In this document: positions 1 to 10,237 of the stretch, in pieces
Position numbering within the stretch: the first letter of the stretch is position 1
Layout: each line of letters starts with the position of its first letter
Source of the DNA: Rhodothermales bacterium
GTDB taxonomy: Bacteria > Bacteroidota > Rhodothermia > Rhodothermales > Bin80
Length of the DNA stretch: 55,399 nucleotides
Direction of reading: 5' to 3'
Assembly: GCA_022821385.1 (NCBI GenBank)
Contig: JAJEDR010000015.1
Coordinates: forward strand, 1 to 55,399
The notes under the pieces: generated by a model
The model's database searches: none
The model's input: the letters and a program-made list of their open reading frames with translations, nothing else
What the model was told of the DNA's origin: nothing
Position numbers and translations under genes: made by a program

Positions 1-245
1 CAGACACCGATATACAGGAGTGCCAGAATTCCTGTATCATACCGTCCTCGCCAGGCAGGTCTGTGTGAGAGGCACTCAAGCAGGATGGCCACTACCAGGA
101 TCCCAATCGGCAGATGTACAACGACGGGGTGAAATCGTCCCAGGAACAGGCTGAAATCACTTGGTCGGCCAGAGCCCGGTACGGCTATCAACATTACTAC
201 CAGCAGGGCGAGGCCTGCACACATCCAGAACACGGACTGCTTCAT
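1..245 (-). CDS. Membrane protein N-terminus, DUF2231/cytochrome-associated type (partial)
   Basis: This is an open frame of 81 codons from an ATG at 245, running off the window edge, so only the N-terminus is visible. It starts with a hydrophobic segment (about residues 5-25). A motif GRFHPVVVHLPIGIL follows at about residues 38-52, and then further hydrophobic stretches. FHPxxVHxPIG motifs are known from membrane domains (DUF2231-like) that precede haem c or repeat domains in proteins encoded beside DUF1501/DUF1553 genes. The gene is 41 bp downstream of the last DUF1501 gene and on the same strand, so it is probably the last visible member of the same operon and may be its membrane-bound redox partner. 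The domain content beyond residue 81 is unknown. Confidence 0.6.
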   Translation of the reverse strand, partial: MKQSVFWMCAGLALLVVMLIAVPGSGRPSDFSLFLGRFHPVVVHLPIGILVVAILLECLSHRPAWRGRYDTGILALLYIGV

Positions 246-286
246 AGTGCCAACAAGAAAATGGATTTAGTTATAGTTGAGAAGTA

Positions 287-1750
287 CTAGGCCAAGACCT
301 GGTGAACAACATGTCCGTGCACATCGGTCAAGCGAAAGTCCCGGCCTTGGAAGGGGTAAGTTAATCGCTCGTGATCAAATCCGAGGAGATGCAGGATCGT
401 AGCTTGCAGGTCGTGGACGTGCACCTGACCGCTCACAGTGCTATATCCGATTTCGTCTGTTTCACCATGTGTGATCCCGCCCTTAACGCCGCCACCGGCC
501 ATCCACATCGTATAAGCATCGCTGTGATGGTCCCGGCCGACAAAGGGGTTGTCTGTCCCAGAGCGGTTCTCCAGCATTGGTGTTCGCCCAAATTCTCCGC
601 CCCAGATCACCAGAGTTTCTTCAAGCAGGCCGCGCTGCTCCAGATCTTCCAGTAGTGCGGTTACCGGGCGATCAGTTTCGCGGCAACGTTCTAGGAAGCC
701 CCCATTCAGGGCTTCACTTTCGCCTGCACCGTGAGAGTCCCATCCCCAGTGAAATAACTGGACGAAGCGAACCCCCCGTTCCACAAGCCTTCGTGCGAGA
801 AGACAGTTATTACTGAATGCCGTTTCGCCGGGAGCGGTGCCGTACAACTCATGTATGTAGGCAGGTTCACGGCTGATGTCCATGGCCTCCGGCACAGAGG
901 TCTGCATTCGGAATGCCATTTCATACTGCGCAATGCGTGTGAGAATTTCGGGATCACCAACCTCCTCGTACTGTTGTTGATTGATCGTATTGATGGCATC
1001 AATGGATTTACGCCGCAGGTCACGCGGTACGCCCTCTGGATCGCCCAAAAACAAGACTGGATCTCCTTTGGTTCTGCACTGCACCCCTTGGTATACTGTG
1101 GGCAGAAAGCCGCTTCCATATACACTCGCTCCTGCGTCCGGTGCAGCTCCGCCGGATAGCAGCACGACAAATGCAGGCAAGTTCGCATTCTCGGTACCAA
1201 GCCCGTAAGTTACCCAGGACCCCATACTCGGGCGGCCAAGCCGGGGACTCCCCGAATGAACTAACAATTGTGCTGGAGCGTGGTTGAACTCGTCGGTGCG
1301 CATAGCCTTGAGGAATGCAATCTTATCCGCGACGCGCCCCAAGTGCGGCAGATGATCCGAGATCCAGGCGCCCGACTCTCCGTGCTGACGAAAGTTGGCC
1401 TGTGGCCCCAGCATTTTTGGTACACCCCGGATGAATGCGAAGCGCTTGCCCGCCAGGAGCGATTCAGGGCAGTCCTGGCCATGCAGTCGCGCGAGTGTGG
1501 GTTTGTAGTCAAATAACTCCAACGGAGAGGGACCGCCGGCCATATGCAAAAAGATCACACGTTTGGCACGCGGTGCAAAATGTGGTTTGCGCGGTGCCAA
1601 TGGATCCGGAGAACTGGTCGGATCAATCGCTCCAGCAGCACCAAGTGAGGCAAAAGCCATCGCTCCGAGTCCTGCACCCGCGGACTTCAGGAAGTGGCGA
1701 CGTGTGACGTGCCCTAGGTATGCGCGTTGGGCTTCTTTAACAAGGCTCAT
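287..1750 (-). CDS. DUF1501 family protein with Tat signal
   Basis: A 487-residue exported protein of the DUF1501 family, which shares the alkaline phosphatase/sulfatase-type fold; no member's substrate is firmly known to me. A Tat-type signal is visible: RRHFLK at residues 17-22, then a small-residue hydrophobic stretch. Family landmarks are LFDYKPTL near residue 80, WGGEFGRTP at about 383-391, GRDHH at 405-409 and WMAGGGVKGG after it. The C-terminus [10 protein letters not shown] is shared with the three other DUF1501 genes of the window. It is 82 bp downstream of the DUF1549/DUF1553 gene at 1833-4301, its usual partner. It is the most divergent of the four DUF1501 copies, so this pair is an old duplicate. 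Confidence 0.88.
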   Translation of the reverse strand: MSLVKEAQRAYLGHVTRRHFLKSAGAGLGAMAFASLGAAGAIDPTSSPDPLAPRKPHFAPRAKRVIFLHMAGGPSPLELFDYKPTLARLHGQDCPESLLAGKRFAFIRGVPKMLGPQANFRQHGESGAWISDHLPHLGRVADKIAFLKAMRTDEFNHAPAQLLVHSGSPRLGRPSMGSWVTYGLGTENANLPAFVVLLSGGAAPDAGASVYGSGFLPTVYQGVQCRTKGDPVLFLGDPEGVPRDLRRKSIDAINTINQQQYEEVGDPEILTRIAQYEMAFRMQTSVPEAMDISREPAYIHELYGTAPGETAFSNNCLLARRLVERGVRFVQLFHWGWDSHGAGESEALNGGFLERCRETDRPVTALLEDLEQRGLLEETLVIWGGEFGRTPMLENRSGTDNPFVGRDHHSDAYTMWMAGGGVKGGITHGETDEIGYSTVSGQVHVHDLQATILHLLGFDHERLTYPFQGRDFRLTDVHGHVVHQVLA

Positions 1751-1832
1751 GTTGAATCGGAGATCGTTCCAGTCTTAATCATAAGCATATTGAATTTAGG
1801 ACAAATGCTGCAGTTAGGGGGACTGCACCAGA

Positions 1833-4301
1833 TCACGCCTTCATGATGAACTGATCAAGGTTAAGGATTGCATTGGCGACAACGATCAAGGCTGCCAACT
1901 CAGCAGATTCTTGGTTCCCGGTTAACGTGATGACATCGCTGTCGCGTTCAGCGTAATGGGCGACGGCATCATGATATAGGGTTTTGAGTACGTTAAGCGT
2001 TTCCTGGTCTGGCGCCACCCCCATGGCGTTTGCATACCCCGCTTCAATAGGTTTTTCGGCATCGAGCATACGTTGGGCCAATGCCTGTGCTGCCTCAAAA
2101 AAGACAGGATCATTCAGCGAGACCAGCGCCTGCAGAGGTGTATTGGTTCTTATCCTTCGAGATACACAGAACTCGCGGCTGGGGCTGTCAAACGTCGTCA
2201 TGGATGGGTATGGTACGGTGCGCCGCCAGTATGTATAAATTCCGCGCCTATACCGATCACCCCCTTGACTGGTTTGCCATCGGCGGGCATCGTAGGGGTT
2301 GTTCCAGAGCCCTTCCGGTTGAGGAGGCATTACACTTGGACCGTACATCGTGGGGCTTAGCAACCCGCTCACATAGAGTGCCTGATCCCGGATCTGCTCT
2401 GCGCTCAAACGGAAGCGGGCACCCCGCGCCAGCAGCCGGTTGCGAGGATCTTTGGCTTCCAGTTCATCGGTCACGCGTGAGGACTGCCTGTACGTCGAAG
2501 AGACCACTACAGAACGCAGCAATGATTTGACGCTCCAGGAATAGTCTTCCATAAAATTGACCGCCAAGTAGTCCAGTAGATCTGGATGCGAGCGTTCAAG
2601 CCCCTGAGTACCAAAATCTTCCAGTGATTCAATGATTCCAACCCCGAAGAGCTGTTCCCAGAATCGATTTACCGTTACCCGTGCGGTGAGCGGATTGTCA
2701 CGGCTGACCAGCCACTGTGCCATTCCTAGGCGGTTACGAGGAGCATCCTCCGGCATGGGAGGTAATGCATCGGGTGTATTGGATTCAACCAGCTCACCTT
2801 TCAGCAGAAAGCTGCCCCGTTCAAACACATGTGTGCGTCGCTGGAAGGGTAGTTCCTGCATGACGGGGGTATGAACCGCGTTTAATGTTCGCAGCTCCCG
2901 CTCTTTTTCCGCTTTTTCAGAGCGCAGCCGCTCAAGTTCAGGATCATCACTGACACTTGCATAAATGTGGTCCAGCGTCCATCGCTGACCATCTCCCCGC
3001 AGCTCTTCTGGAGTCGCCACAACCCGCTTGACTTCATTTTGAAGCATAAGTCGGACACGGCCAATTATTTCGGGTTGGTCCAGCGTCGTCTCCCATGCAC
3101 GCCGCTCATCAGCCAGTGCGTTGGAGCGCACGCGCGCAATGATGTCTTCTTCCAGTTGGGCAATGTCCCCCAGGAGTTTATTTCCTTGCTCGGCAACCTC
3201 TTCCCCAAACAACGGAAGAGTCGGGTACTCGCTGTCCAGATCTCGGTCGGCGGTGCTGTTGAAGAACGCAAAGAACTCGTAGTACTCCTCGTGTGTGAAT
3301 GGGTCATAGGGGTGGCCGTGGCACTGAACACAGGCGAATGAGGTCCCCTGCCAGACCTCCCAGGTCGTGTTCACGCGATCAATGACTGCCGCAACGCGAA
3401 ATTCTTCATCGTCTGTCCCCCCTTCGGTGTTGGTCATAGTGTTGCGGTTAAAGGCAGTCGCGACACGCTGACTTTCGGTCGCGTTCGGCAGAAGATCCCC
3501 TGCCAATTGTTCGATCGTGAACTGATCGAACGGCAGATCATCATTGAAGGCCTGGATGACCCAGTCCCGATAACGCCAGATGGTCCGGCCTATATCTTTT
3601 TCATATCCCTTGGAGTCAGCATACCTTGCGAGGTCCAGCCACATGGCTGCCCAGCGTTCACCGTATGCGGGAGAGGCCAGCAGCGAGTCCACATAGGTCT
3701 CGTAGGATCCTCCGTCAACGCAGACCTGTCTCACGTCATCTGGTTTTGGGGGTAGGCCAGTCAGGTCCAGTGTGACTCTCCGGACGAGTATGGGGCATTC
3801 TGCTTCTGGAGAAGGTGGCAGCTCTTCCTCGTCGAGCCGAGAAAGTATAAAGTAATCCAGCGGCTCACGCGGCCATGCGGGATCAGAAACGTCCGGCAAT
3901 GCGGGTCGCTCGGGAGCAACATAAGCCCAGTGATCCTCCCACTGTGCCCCTTCTTCAATCCAGGTGTGCAGAATTTCAATTTGCTCAGGTGTGAGCGGGT
4001 CATCATCCTGAGGCATCCGGTGCTTCGGATCCGCATGCGATACTCGTCGCAGCAGTTCACTTTCGTTGGGATTAAGCGGTACGATTGCACGTTCGCCCGA
4101 TTCTGCCGTGGCAAGCGCTTCGTGCCGGAAGAGCAGGTTTAGATCTCCCTGGCGGCGGATGCCCCCATGACAGTTCACGCATCGCTCGTTCAGTATAGGG
4201 CGAACCTGCTCGTTGAAACTGACCTCGGGAGCACGGCTACAGCCGCCGAACATTGACACGGCAACTGCGATCACAATGTACCCGGTAGGGAGATACTTCA
4301 T
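1833..4301 (-). CDS. PSCyt1-DUF1549-DUF1553 lipoprotein without LamG domain
   Basis: An 822-residue predicted lipoprotein; the lipobox Cys is residue 21 (MFGGC). An N-terminal haem c-type motif CVNCH lies at 41-45 (planctomycete cytochrome domain). DUF1549 follows, with LDLTGLPP and the WLDLARYAD motif, and a second CxxCH (CVQCHGHPYDP) lies in its C-terminal part. DUF1553 occupies the last third (NPLTARVTVNRFWEQLFG, TPLQALVSLNDP). Unlike the three longer paralogues upstream it has no LamG domain between DUF1549 and DUF1553, which accounts for most of its shorter length. Its ATG overlaps the TGA of the upstream DUF1501 gene by 4 bp (ATGA), suggesting translational coupling. The biochemical role is unknown; two haem-binding motifs suggest a periplasmic or surface redox protein. 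Confidence 0.88.
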   Translation of the reverse strand: MKYLPTGYIVIAVAVSMFGGCSRAPEVSFNEQVRPILNERCVNCHGGIRRQGDLNLLFRHEALATAESGERAIVPLNPNESELLRRVSHADPKHRMPQDDDPLTPEQIEILHTWIEEGAQWEDHWAYVAPERPALPDVSDPAWPREPLDYFILSRLDEEELPPSPEAECPILVRRVTLDLTGLPPKPDDVRQVCVDGGSYETYVDSLLASPAYGERWAAMWLDLARYADSKGYEKDIGRTIWRYRDWVIQAFNDDLPFDQFTIEQLAGDLLPNATESQRVATAFNRNTMTNTEGGTDDEEFRVAAVIDRVNTTWEVWQGTSFACVQCHGHPYDPFTHEEYYEFFAFFNSTADRDLDSEYPTLPLFGEEVAEQGNKLLGDIAQLEEDIIARVRSNALADERRAWETTLDQPEIIGRVRLMLQNEVKRVVATPEELRGDGQRWTLDHIYASVSDDPELERLRSEKAEKERELRTLNAVHTPVMQELPFQRRTHVFERGSFLLKGELVESNTPDALPPMPEDAPRNRLGMAQWLVSRDNPLTARVTVNRFWEQLFGVGIIESLEDFGTQGLERSHPDLLDYLAVNFMEDYSWSVKSLLRSVVVSSTYRQSSRVTDELEAKDPRNRLLARGARFRLSAEQIRDQALYVSGLLSPTMYGPSVMPPQPEGLWNNPYDARRWQTSQGGDRYRRGIYTYWRRTVPYPSMTTFDSPSREFCVSRRIRTNTPLQALVSLNDPVFFEAAQALAQRMLDAEKPIEAGYANAMGVAPDQETLNVLKTLYHDAVAHYAERDSDVITLTGNQESAELAALIVVANAILNLDQFIMKA

Positions 4302-5710
4302 GCGATCAGAGGTTCGACGACCGTACCATGCACGTCCGTAAGGCGATAACGACGGCCCTGATACTTAAAGGTAAGTCGCTCATGGTCAATTCCTAGGAGA
4401 TGCATCAGGGTTGCTTGCAGATCATGCACGTGCACCGGATCGCGAACCACATTATAGCCAAGATCATCCGTCTCGCCATAGCTGAGACCGGATCGCACGC
4501 CTCCACCCGCCATCCACAGTGTGAAGCATCGGGGATGGTGATCACGACCGTAATCTACATCTGTAAGGCGTCCCTGGCAGTAATTGGTGCGCCCAAACTC
4601 TCCACCCCAGATGACCAGGGTATCGTCCAGCATGCCCCGCTGTTTGAGGTCCCGCACGAGTGCAGCCGAGGGCTGATCGGTTTCTCTTGACTGGACTTCA
4701 ATCCCGGATGGCAGTCCCGCATGATGATCCCATCCCTGATGGAAGAGCTGGATAAAGCGTACGCCCCGCTCGGCTAGACGCCGGGCCAAAAGACAGTTGG
4801 CGGCAAAGGTGCCCGGCTCCCGGGCATCTTCACCATAGAGGTCAAAGATATAATCCGGCTCATTGGAAAGGTCCATCACATCAGGCACGGAGGTTTGCAT
4901 CCGATAGGCCATTTCGTACTGAGATATCCGTGACTCAATACGTTCCCATCCGGGTGCGCCTTCTTTCAGTTGATGCAATTCCCGAAGGCGATCAAGTTGC
5001 ATTCGTCGCTGTTTTGAAGAGACGCCATCAGGGTTGCTCAGATAAAGTACGGGATCCACTCCGCTTCTGAACTGCACTCCCTGGTGTCGCGATGGCAGGA
5101 ACCCATTTCCCCATAGTCGGGCATAGAGTGGTTGTCCTCCCTTGTCTTTGGTGATGAGTACACAAAACGCAGGCAGGTTTTCGTTCTCGGTTCCGAGTCC
5201 ATAGCTGAGCCATGATCCGAAGGATGGCCGACCCGCAATCTGTGATCCTGTAAGAAAAAATGTAATTGCCGGATCGTGATTGATCGCTTCGGTGTGCATG
5301 GATTTAATGAAGCATAACTCATCCACAATCTCTGCAGTGTACGGCATCAGTTCGCTCACCCAGGTTTCACTCTCTCCATATTGCGCAAAAGAAAAGTGTG
5401 AGCGTGCCAGGGGCAACGTGTTCTGGAAACCAGTCATTCCCGTAAGCCGCTGTCCCTTGCGCACGGATTCAGGCAGTTCCTGCCCGTGCATGGCGTTAAC
5501 CTGTGGCTTATAGTCGAACAGTTCAAACTGCGAGGGGCCGCCGCTCTGGAACAGATAAATGATACGTTTAGCGCGTGGGATCAAATCCGTCCCAGTGGCC
5601 AGAGCCGGATTCACTAGCGAGGACAACGCGAGCCCGCCCAGCCCCATGCCAAGGCGCCCCAGAAACTCCCTGCGAGTGCCGAGAGTGCTGTAATTACCAC
5701 AAGCATGCAT
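4298..5710 (-). CDS. DUF1501 family protein, tandem copy A
   Basis: A 470-residue exported DUF1501 protein. The Tat-like signal has RREF at 13-16 followed by GMGLGGLALSSL. Family motifs are LFQSGGPSQFELFDYKP near residues 52-68, WGGEFGRTN, GRDHHPRCFTLWMAGGG and HVHDLQATLMHLLG. It is nearly identical to the gene at 8825-10237 except for its last residues (TVVEPLIA instead of HVVKDLLA), which marks a duplication junction. Its ATG overlaps the stop of the upstream DUF1549 gene by one base (TGATG), and its own stop overlaps the next gene as ATGA, so the three are probably translated as a coupled unit. Confidence 0.88.
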   Translation of the reverse strand: MHACGNYSTLGTRREFLGRLGMGLGGLALSSLVNPALATGTDLIPRAKRIIYLFQSGGPSQFELFDYKPQVNAMHGQELPESVRKGQRLTGMTGFQNTLPLARSHFSFAQYGESETWVSELMPYTAEIVDELCFIKSMHTEAINHDPAITFFLTGSQIAGRPSFGSWLSYGLGTENENLPAFCVLITKDKGGQPLYARLWGNGFLPSRHQGVQFRSGVDPVLYLSNPDGVSSKQRRMQLDRLRELHQLKEGAPGWERIESRISQYEMAYRMQTSVPDVMDLSNEPDYIFDLYGEDAREPGTFAANCLLARRLAERGVRFIQLFHQGWDHHAGLPSGIEVQSRETDQPSAALVRDLKQRGMLDDTLVIWGGEFGRTNYCQGRLTDVDYGRDHHPRCFTLWMAGGGVRSGLSYGETDDLGYNVVRDPVHVHDLQATLMHLLGIDHERLTFKYQGRRYRLTDVHGTVVEPLIA

Positions 5711-8700
5711 CAGTATTTCTCAATAACTTCATCAAAGGATAATAATGCATTGGCAACCATGGTATGTGCAGCCCATTCAACGGGGATCAGTCCCGCTTGC
5801 AGTTGAGACTCCCCGGTTTCCAATAGCTGTCTAGCCGCTTCGGGATCCTTGGAAAATTCCTCAAGCTGTTCGGTGTATAGTGATTGCAATGCTTTCGTTT
5901 CGGATGGATCTGGACTTCGTCCGGTTAACAGTCTAAATCCCAACGCAATTTGATCTTCAAGTGTTTCCATTCCGAGCATGCGGGCGGCTATATGACGGGA
6001 TGCTTCGACATACTGCGGGTCATTGAGCAGAACCAGGGCCTGCATAGGGGTCGCCGTACGCTGACGCCGCATCACACATTGTGCACGTGTTGGCATGTCA
6101 AACGTGATCAGGGAAGGAGGCGGGGAAGTGCGCTTGAAGAAGGTGTATAGTGTGCGCCGATAAAGGTCGGAGCCCGAGCCCTGCTCATACCTGATCCCGG
6201 ACTTTTCCTGCCAGAGTCCTCCTGGTTGATACGGTTTAACTGCAGGTCCACCAAGCGTTCGGTCGAGAAGTCCACTGACTGCAAGTGCCTGATCGCGCAC
6301 CATCTCTGCACTCAGGCGAAGTCTGGGGCCTCGTGCGAACAACTTATTGTCGGGGTCAAGATCCAGAAGTTCAGGGGTAGCTTCAGATTGCTGGCGATAG
6401 GTGGCACTCGTCACGATCAGGCGCTGCATAGCTTTGATGTCCCATCCCGAGTTAACGAATGTCGTGGCCAGATAATCAAGCAGTTCAGGGAAGGAGGGCA
6501 AGGCGCCCTGTCGTCCAAAATCTTCAGGTGTGGAGACAATGCCGGTTCCAAAGTACTTCTGCCAATACCGATTCACTGCAACCCGGGCAGTAAGAGGATG
6601 CTCTGGATGAAAGAGCCATCTGGCCAAACCGAGTCGGTTTTGAGGTGCACCATCGGGGAAAGGCAGGATGGCATCTGGTGTGTGCGGTTCAACGTGCTCC
6701 CCCTTTGCGTCGTACAAGCCACGGTTCAATATGTACGCTGGTCGTGGGGCGGACATCTCCTCAGTGACCATGATTGCCGGGATACCTTCAAGGAGGGTGT
6801 TCTCCTGTTCGCGCAGGGTTTGGAGGGCAGCCTGTGCGCGCTGCCAAGGCATCACCTCATGTGCCAGATACCATTGAAAAAGATCGTGTCGATCCGGGGT
6901 CGTTTCTGTTCTCCCTGCCAGGCGCGCAACCTCAAAGCCATACAGCCTCTGATCGTACAGGCGCAATTCATCAACAGCTCCGTTGCGCAGGCCGCTCTCT
7001 TCGTGTCGGTATGCGATTTGCAGGGGGACCTTAATACTTTCGTACGTGATATGTCGGGTCAGACCATCACGAACGGTTTCTACATCGGCGAGGAGTCCAT
7101 TGATGTACAGGCGCACACCGGAGGCGCGGCTGGATCCATCGTAGGTCATGGCTACATGCGCCCATTCTCCGAGCGGGAGGGTATCAATTGTTTGGATGCG
7201 CAAGGCATTTTGGGGCCACATATGGGCCAGTTGCGCCACGAGGCGACCATCCAGGAGTACAAGCTCCCAGCCGCGGCTCCCGACAGGCAGTGCAGCCAGC
7301 GTGCGATGCAGGACGGCACCTGTATCTTCTCCCGGATTGATCCAGAGACTTACGGTGAAGGGTTGTGTTCGCCGGAATTCACCCATATCTGCGAAGGAGA
7401 AACCGCTCTGACCGTCAAAGGCCATTGCCCGCCCCTGGTACCCAGGCACTATATCTGGGGTGAAGACGGCTGTCCCCTGTTTGCCATCATGGCATGGTAA
7501 TGTTGATTCGTTCAGGCGTTCAAACTCGCAGGCAAGAATGGGTCTGGGGTCGGTATCCGGCGGTAATGAAGGGTACCGGGAAGTAAAGCCCAGCCTTGAC
7601 ATTTCCGCTATATTGCCAACTGCACGCTCAGCTGATTCAATCTCACGTGCGAGACGATCCAGTTCCTCCTGATCATCCGGCGTAGGCAGATCCAGTGCAG
7701 GCACGGGCACTGCATACGGTGAAATCTGCCCGGACTCATCCACATTGTTAAAAAAACTGAAGAGCCCATAGTAGTTGGCTTGCGTAATCGGATCGTACTT
7801 GTGATCGTGGCAGCGCGCGCATTCAAGGGTCAGGCCCATGAATGCCGCCCCCATCGTATTGACGCGATCCGCCACATATTCCGTGCGTAACTCTTCTTCA
7901 ATAATGCCCCCTTCGTTAGTCTGGCGATGGTTACGGTTGAAGGTGGTCGCCAGCCGTTGGTTCAGCGTTGCATTTGGCAGCAGGTCTCCCGCAAGCTGCC
8001 AGGTTGCGAACTTATCAAAGGGCAAGTTCTGGTTGTAGGCTTCAACGACCCAGTCTCTCCACGGCCACACGTACCGATCCCCATCAATCTGATATCCATC
8101 TGTGTCCGCGAATCTAGCGATATCCAGCCACATAGAAGCCATGTGCTCTCCATAAGCAGGGGAGTCAAGCAGCCGATCAACAGACTTTTCATAGGCATGA
8201 GCAGAGGTATCTGCACGAAAAGCGTCCAGTTCCTCCAACGTCGGGGGAAGACCAGTTAGGTCAAGTGTAACGCGTCGAAGGAGCGTACCCGGATCTGCCT
8301 CTTGAGCCGGGGTCAGCCCTTCCGACTCAAGACGTGCCAGTGTAAAGTGGTCAATTCCGTTGTTTGGCCAATCTGATTGTTGGACGGCCGGCAGCGGTAG
8401 ATCGGCAGCCGGCAGGAAGCTCCAGTGTGGCTTCCATTCGGCTCCCTGCTCAATCCAGCGACTGAGGAGTGCAATTTCGTGGTCAGATAGCGAAAGATTC
8501 GATTCCAGCGGGGGCATGCGCACCTCTGGATCATCGGAGTTAATACGGAAATGCAGACGGCTCTTTCTGAGGCTTCCCGGTACAACCGCATATCCACCGG
8601 AAGCGAGACGCTCCTGCTTTGCCCCAGCCTCCTCGTCCAGACGCAGGCCGGCCTGCCGCGCGTTGGCATCAGGACCATGGCAGGCATAACAGCGGTCCGA

Positions 8701-8872
8701 AAGGATCGGCCGGACGTGAAAATTGTAGTCAACGACTTCCGGCAACGATGCATCCCGTGGACGCAGTTCACTCCCGCACCCGGCTGTCAAAAGCAGGGTT
8801 ATGCAAACCGCAAAAGGGATGATTTCAGGCCAGGAGATCCTTAACCACATGGCCATGCACATCTGTTAGTCT
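4346..8872 (-). repeat. 4.53-kb tandem direct repeat, copy A
   Basis: Spans most of a DUF1501 gene and the whole LamG-type DUF1549/DUF1553 gene upstream of it. The same DNA recurs immediately next to it with a period of about 4527 bp at the DUF1501 end and 4533 bp at the other end; the 6-bp difference is the two-codon insertion in copy B. Edges are set by eye. Confidence 0.85.
5710..8862 (-). CDS. PSCyt1-DUF1549-LamG-DUF1553 lipoprotein, tandem copy A
   Basis: A 1050-residue predicted lipoprotein (lipobox Cys 29, LTAGC). Domains in order: haem motif CYACH at 58-62 in the planctomycete cytochrome domain; DUF1549 at about 170-380, with WLDIARFAD and a second CARCH at 348-352; a LamG/concanavalin-like domain at about 445-650 ([25 protein letters not shown]); DUF1553 at about 735-1000 ([30 protein letters not shown]). 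LamG domains usually bind carbohydrate or protein ligands, so this part may tether the protein to its substrate (inference). The start overlaps the 3' end of the upstream DUF1501 gene by 38 bp; Met3 or Met5 are equally possible starts. About nine residues in ten match the copy at 10237-13395 by eye. Confidence 0.88.
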   Translation of the reverse strand: MCMAMWLRISWPEIIPFAVCITLLLTAGCGSELRPRDASLPEVVDYNFHVRPILSDRCYACHGPDANARQAGLRLDEEAGAKQERLASGGYAVVPGSLRKSRLHFRINSDDPEVRMPPLESNLSLSDHEIALLSRWIEQGAEWKPHWSFLPAADLPLPAVQQSDWPNNGIDHFTLARLESEGLTPAQEADPGTLLRRVTLDLTGLPPTLEELDAFRADTSAHAYEKSVDRLLDSPAYGEHMASMWLDIARFADTDGYQIDGDRYVWPWRDWVVEAYNQNLPFDKFATWQLAGDLLPNATLNQRLATTFNRNHRQTNEGGIIEEELRTEYVADRVNTMGAAFMGLTLECARCHDHKYDPITQANYYGLFSFFNNVDESGQISPYAVPVPALDLPTPDDQEELDRLAREIESAERAVGNIAEMSRLGFTSRYPSLPPDTDPRPILACEFERLNESTLPCHDGKQGTAVFTPDIVPGYQGRAMAFDGQSGFSFADMGEFRRTQPFTVSLWINPGEDTGAVLHRTLAALPVGSRGWELVLLDGRLVAQLAHMWPQNALRIQTIDTLPLGEWAHVAMTYDGSSRASGVRLYINGLLADVETVRDGLTRHITYESIKVPLQIAYRHEESGLRNGAVDELRLYDQRLYGFEVARLAGRTETTPDRHDLFQWYLAHEVMPWQRAQAALQTLREQENTLLEGIPAIMVTEEMSAPRPAYILNRGLYDAKGEHVEPHTPDAILPFPDGAPQNRLGLARWLFHPEHPLTARVAVNRYWQKYFGTGIVSTPEDFGRQGALPSFPELLDYLATTFVNSGWDIKAMQRLIVTSATYRQQSEATPELLDLDPDNKLFARGPRLRLSAEMVRDQALAVSGLLDRTLGGPAVKPYQPGGLWQEKSGIRYEQGSGSDLYRRTLYTFFKRTSPPPSLITFDMPTRAQCVMRRQRTATPMQALVLLNDPQYVEASRHIAARMLGMETLEDQIALGFRLLTGRSPDPSETKALQSLYTEQLEEFSKDPEAARQLLETGESQLQAGLIPVEWAAHTMVANALLSFDEVIEKY

Positions 8873-10237
8873 ATAACGACGGCCCTGATACTTAAAGGTA
8901 AGTCGCTCATGATCAATTCCCAGGAGGTGCATCAGGGTTGCTTGCAAATCATGTACATGCACCGGGTCACGAACTACATTATAGCCAAGATCATCCGTCT
9001 CGCCGTAGCTGAGGCCGGATTGCACGCCTCCACCCGCCATCCACAGTGTGAAACACCGGGGATGGTGGTCGCGACCGTAATCTACATCTGTAAGGCGTCC
9101 CTGGCAGTAATTGGTACGCCCGAACTCTCCTCCCCGGATGACCAGGGTATCGTCCAGCATGCCCCTTTGCTTAAGGTCTCGCACTAGAGCAGCCGAGGGC
9201 TGGTCGGTTTCTCTTGACTGGACTTTAATACCGGATGGCAGTCCCCCATGATGATCCCATCCCTGATGGAAGAGCTGGATAAAGCGTACTCCCCGTTCGG
9301 CCAGACGTCGGGCCAAAAGACAGTTGGCGGCAAAAGTGCCGGGCTCCCGGGCATCTTCGCCGTACAGATCAAAGATATAATCCGGCTCATTGGAAAGGTC
9401 CATCACATCAGGCACAGAGGTTTGCATACGATAGGCCATTTCGTATTGAGATATCCGTGACTCGATACGCTCCCATCCGGGCGCGCCTTCTTTCAGTTGA
9501 TGCAATTCCCGAAGGCGATCCAGTTGCATTCGACGCTGTTTTGAAGAGACGCCATCAGGGTTGCTCAGATAAAGTACGGGATCCATTCCGCTTCTGAACT
9601 GCACTCCTTGATGTTGCGATGGCAGAAATCCATTCCCCCAGAGCCGGGCATAGAGTGGTTGTCCTCCCTTGTCTTTGGTGATGAGCACACAAAATGCAGG
9701 CAGGTTTTCGTTTTCGGTTCCGAGTCCGTAGCTGAGCCATGATCCGAAGGATGGCCGGCCCGCAATCTGTGATCCTGTAAGAAAGAACGTAATTGCCGGA
9801 TCGTGATTGATCGCTTCGGTGTGCATGGATTTAACGAAGCACAACTCATCCACAATCTCTGCAGTGTGCGGCATCAGTTCGCTCACCCAGGTTTCACTCT
9901 CTCCATATTGCGCAAAAGAAAAGTGTGAGCGGGCCAGGGGCAACGTGTTCTGAAAGCCAGTCATTCCCGTAAGCCGCTGTCCCTTGCGCACGGATTCAGG
10001 CAGTTCCTGCCCGTGCATAGCATTAACCTGGGGCTTATAGTCAAACAGTTCAAACTGTGAGGGGCCACCGCTTTGGAACAGGTAAATGATACGTTTAGCG
10101 CGCGGGATCAAATCCGTCCCAGTGGCCAGGGCCGGATTAACCAGCGAGGACAACGCGAGCCCGCCCAACCCCATGCCAAGGCGTCCCAGAAACTCCCTGC
10201 GAGTGCCGAGAGAATTATAATTACCACACGCATGCAT
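8825..10237 (-). CDS. DUF1501 family protein, tandem copy B
   Basis: A 470-residue Tat-exported DUF1501 protein, almost the same as the gene at 4298-5710 (only scattered substitutions). One substitution falls in a family motif: the usual IWGGEFGRT reads IRGGEFGRT here, so a normally conserved Trp is Arg. Its last residues ([15 protein letters not shown]) match the DUF1501 gene at 13358-14818 and not its own close copy, which fits a recombination junction at about 8873-8876. It overlaps the upstream DUF1549 gene by one base (TGATG) and the downstream one by 38 bp. Confidence 0.87.
   Translation of the reverse strand: MHACGNYNSLGTRREFLGRLGMGLGGLALSSLVNPALATGTDLIPRAKRIIYLFQSGGPSQFELFDYKPQVNAMHGQELPESVRKGQRLTGMTGFQNTLPLARSHFSFAQYGESETWVSELMPHTAEIVDELCFVKSMHTEAINHDPAITFFLTGSQIAGRPSFGSWLSYGLGTENENLPAFCVLITKDKGGQPLYARLWGNGFLPSQHQGVQFRSGMDPVLYLSNPDGVSSKQRRMQLDRLRELHQLKEGAPGWERIESRISQYEMAYRMQTSVPDVMDLSNEPDYIFDLYGEDAREPGTFAANCLLARRLAERGVRFIQLFHQGWDHHGGLPSGIKVQSRETDQPSAALVRDLKQRGMLDDTLVIRGGEFGRTNYCQGRLTDVDYGRDHHPRCFTLWMAGGGVQSGLSYGETDDLGYNVVRDPVHVHDLQATLMHLLGIDHERLTFKYQGRRYRLTDVHGHVVKDLLA

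Noticed and set aside
6226-7500. Long plus-strand frame of 424 codons inside the copy-A DUF1549/LamG gene
   Set aside because: It is antisense to a clear multi-domain protein, has a Cys-rich, unprotein-like translation, and only parts of it stay open in the other copy (11347-12027).
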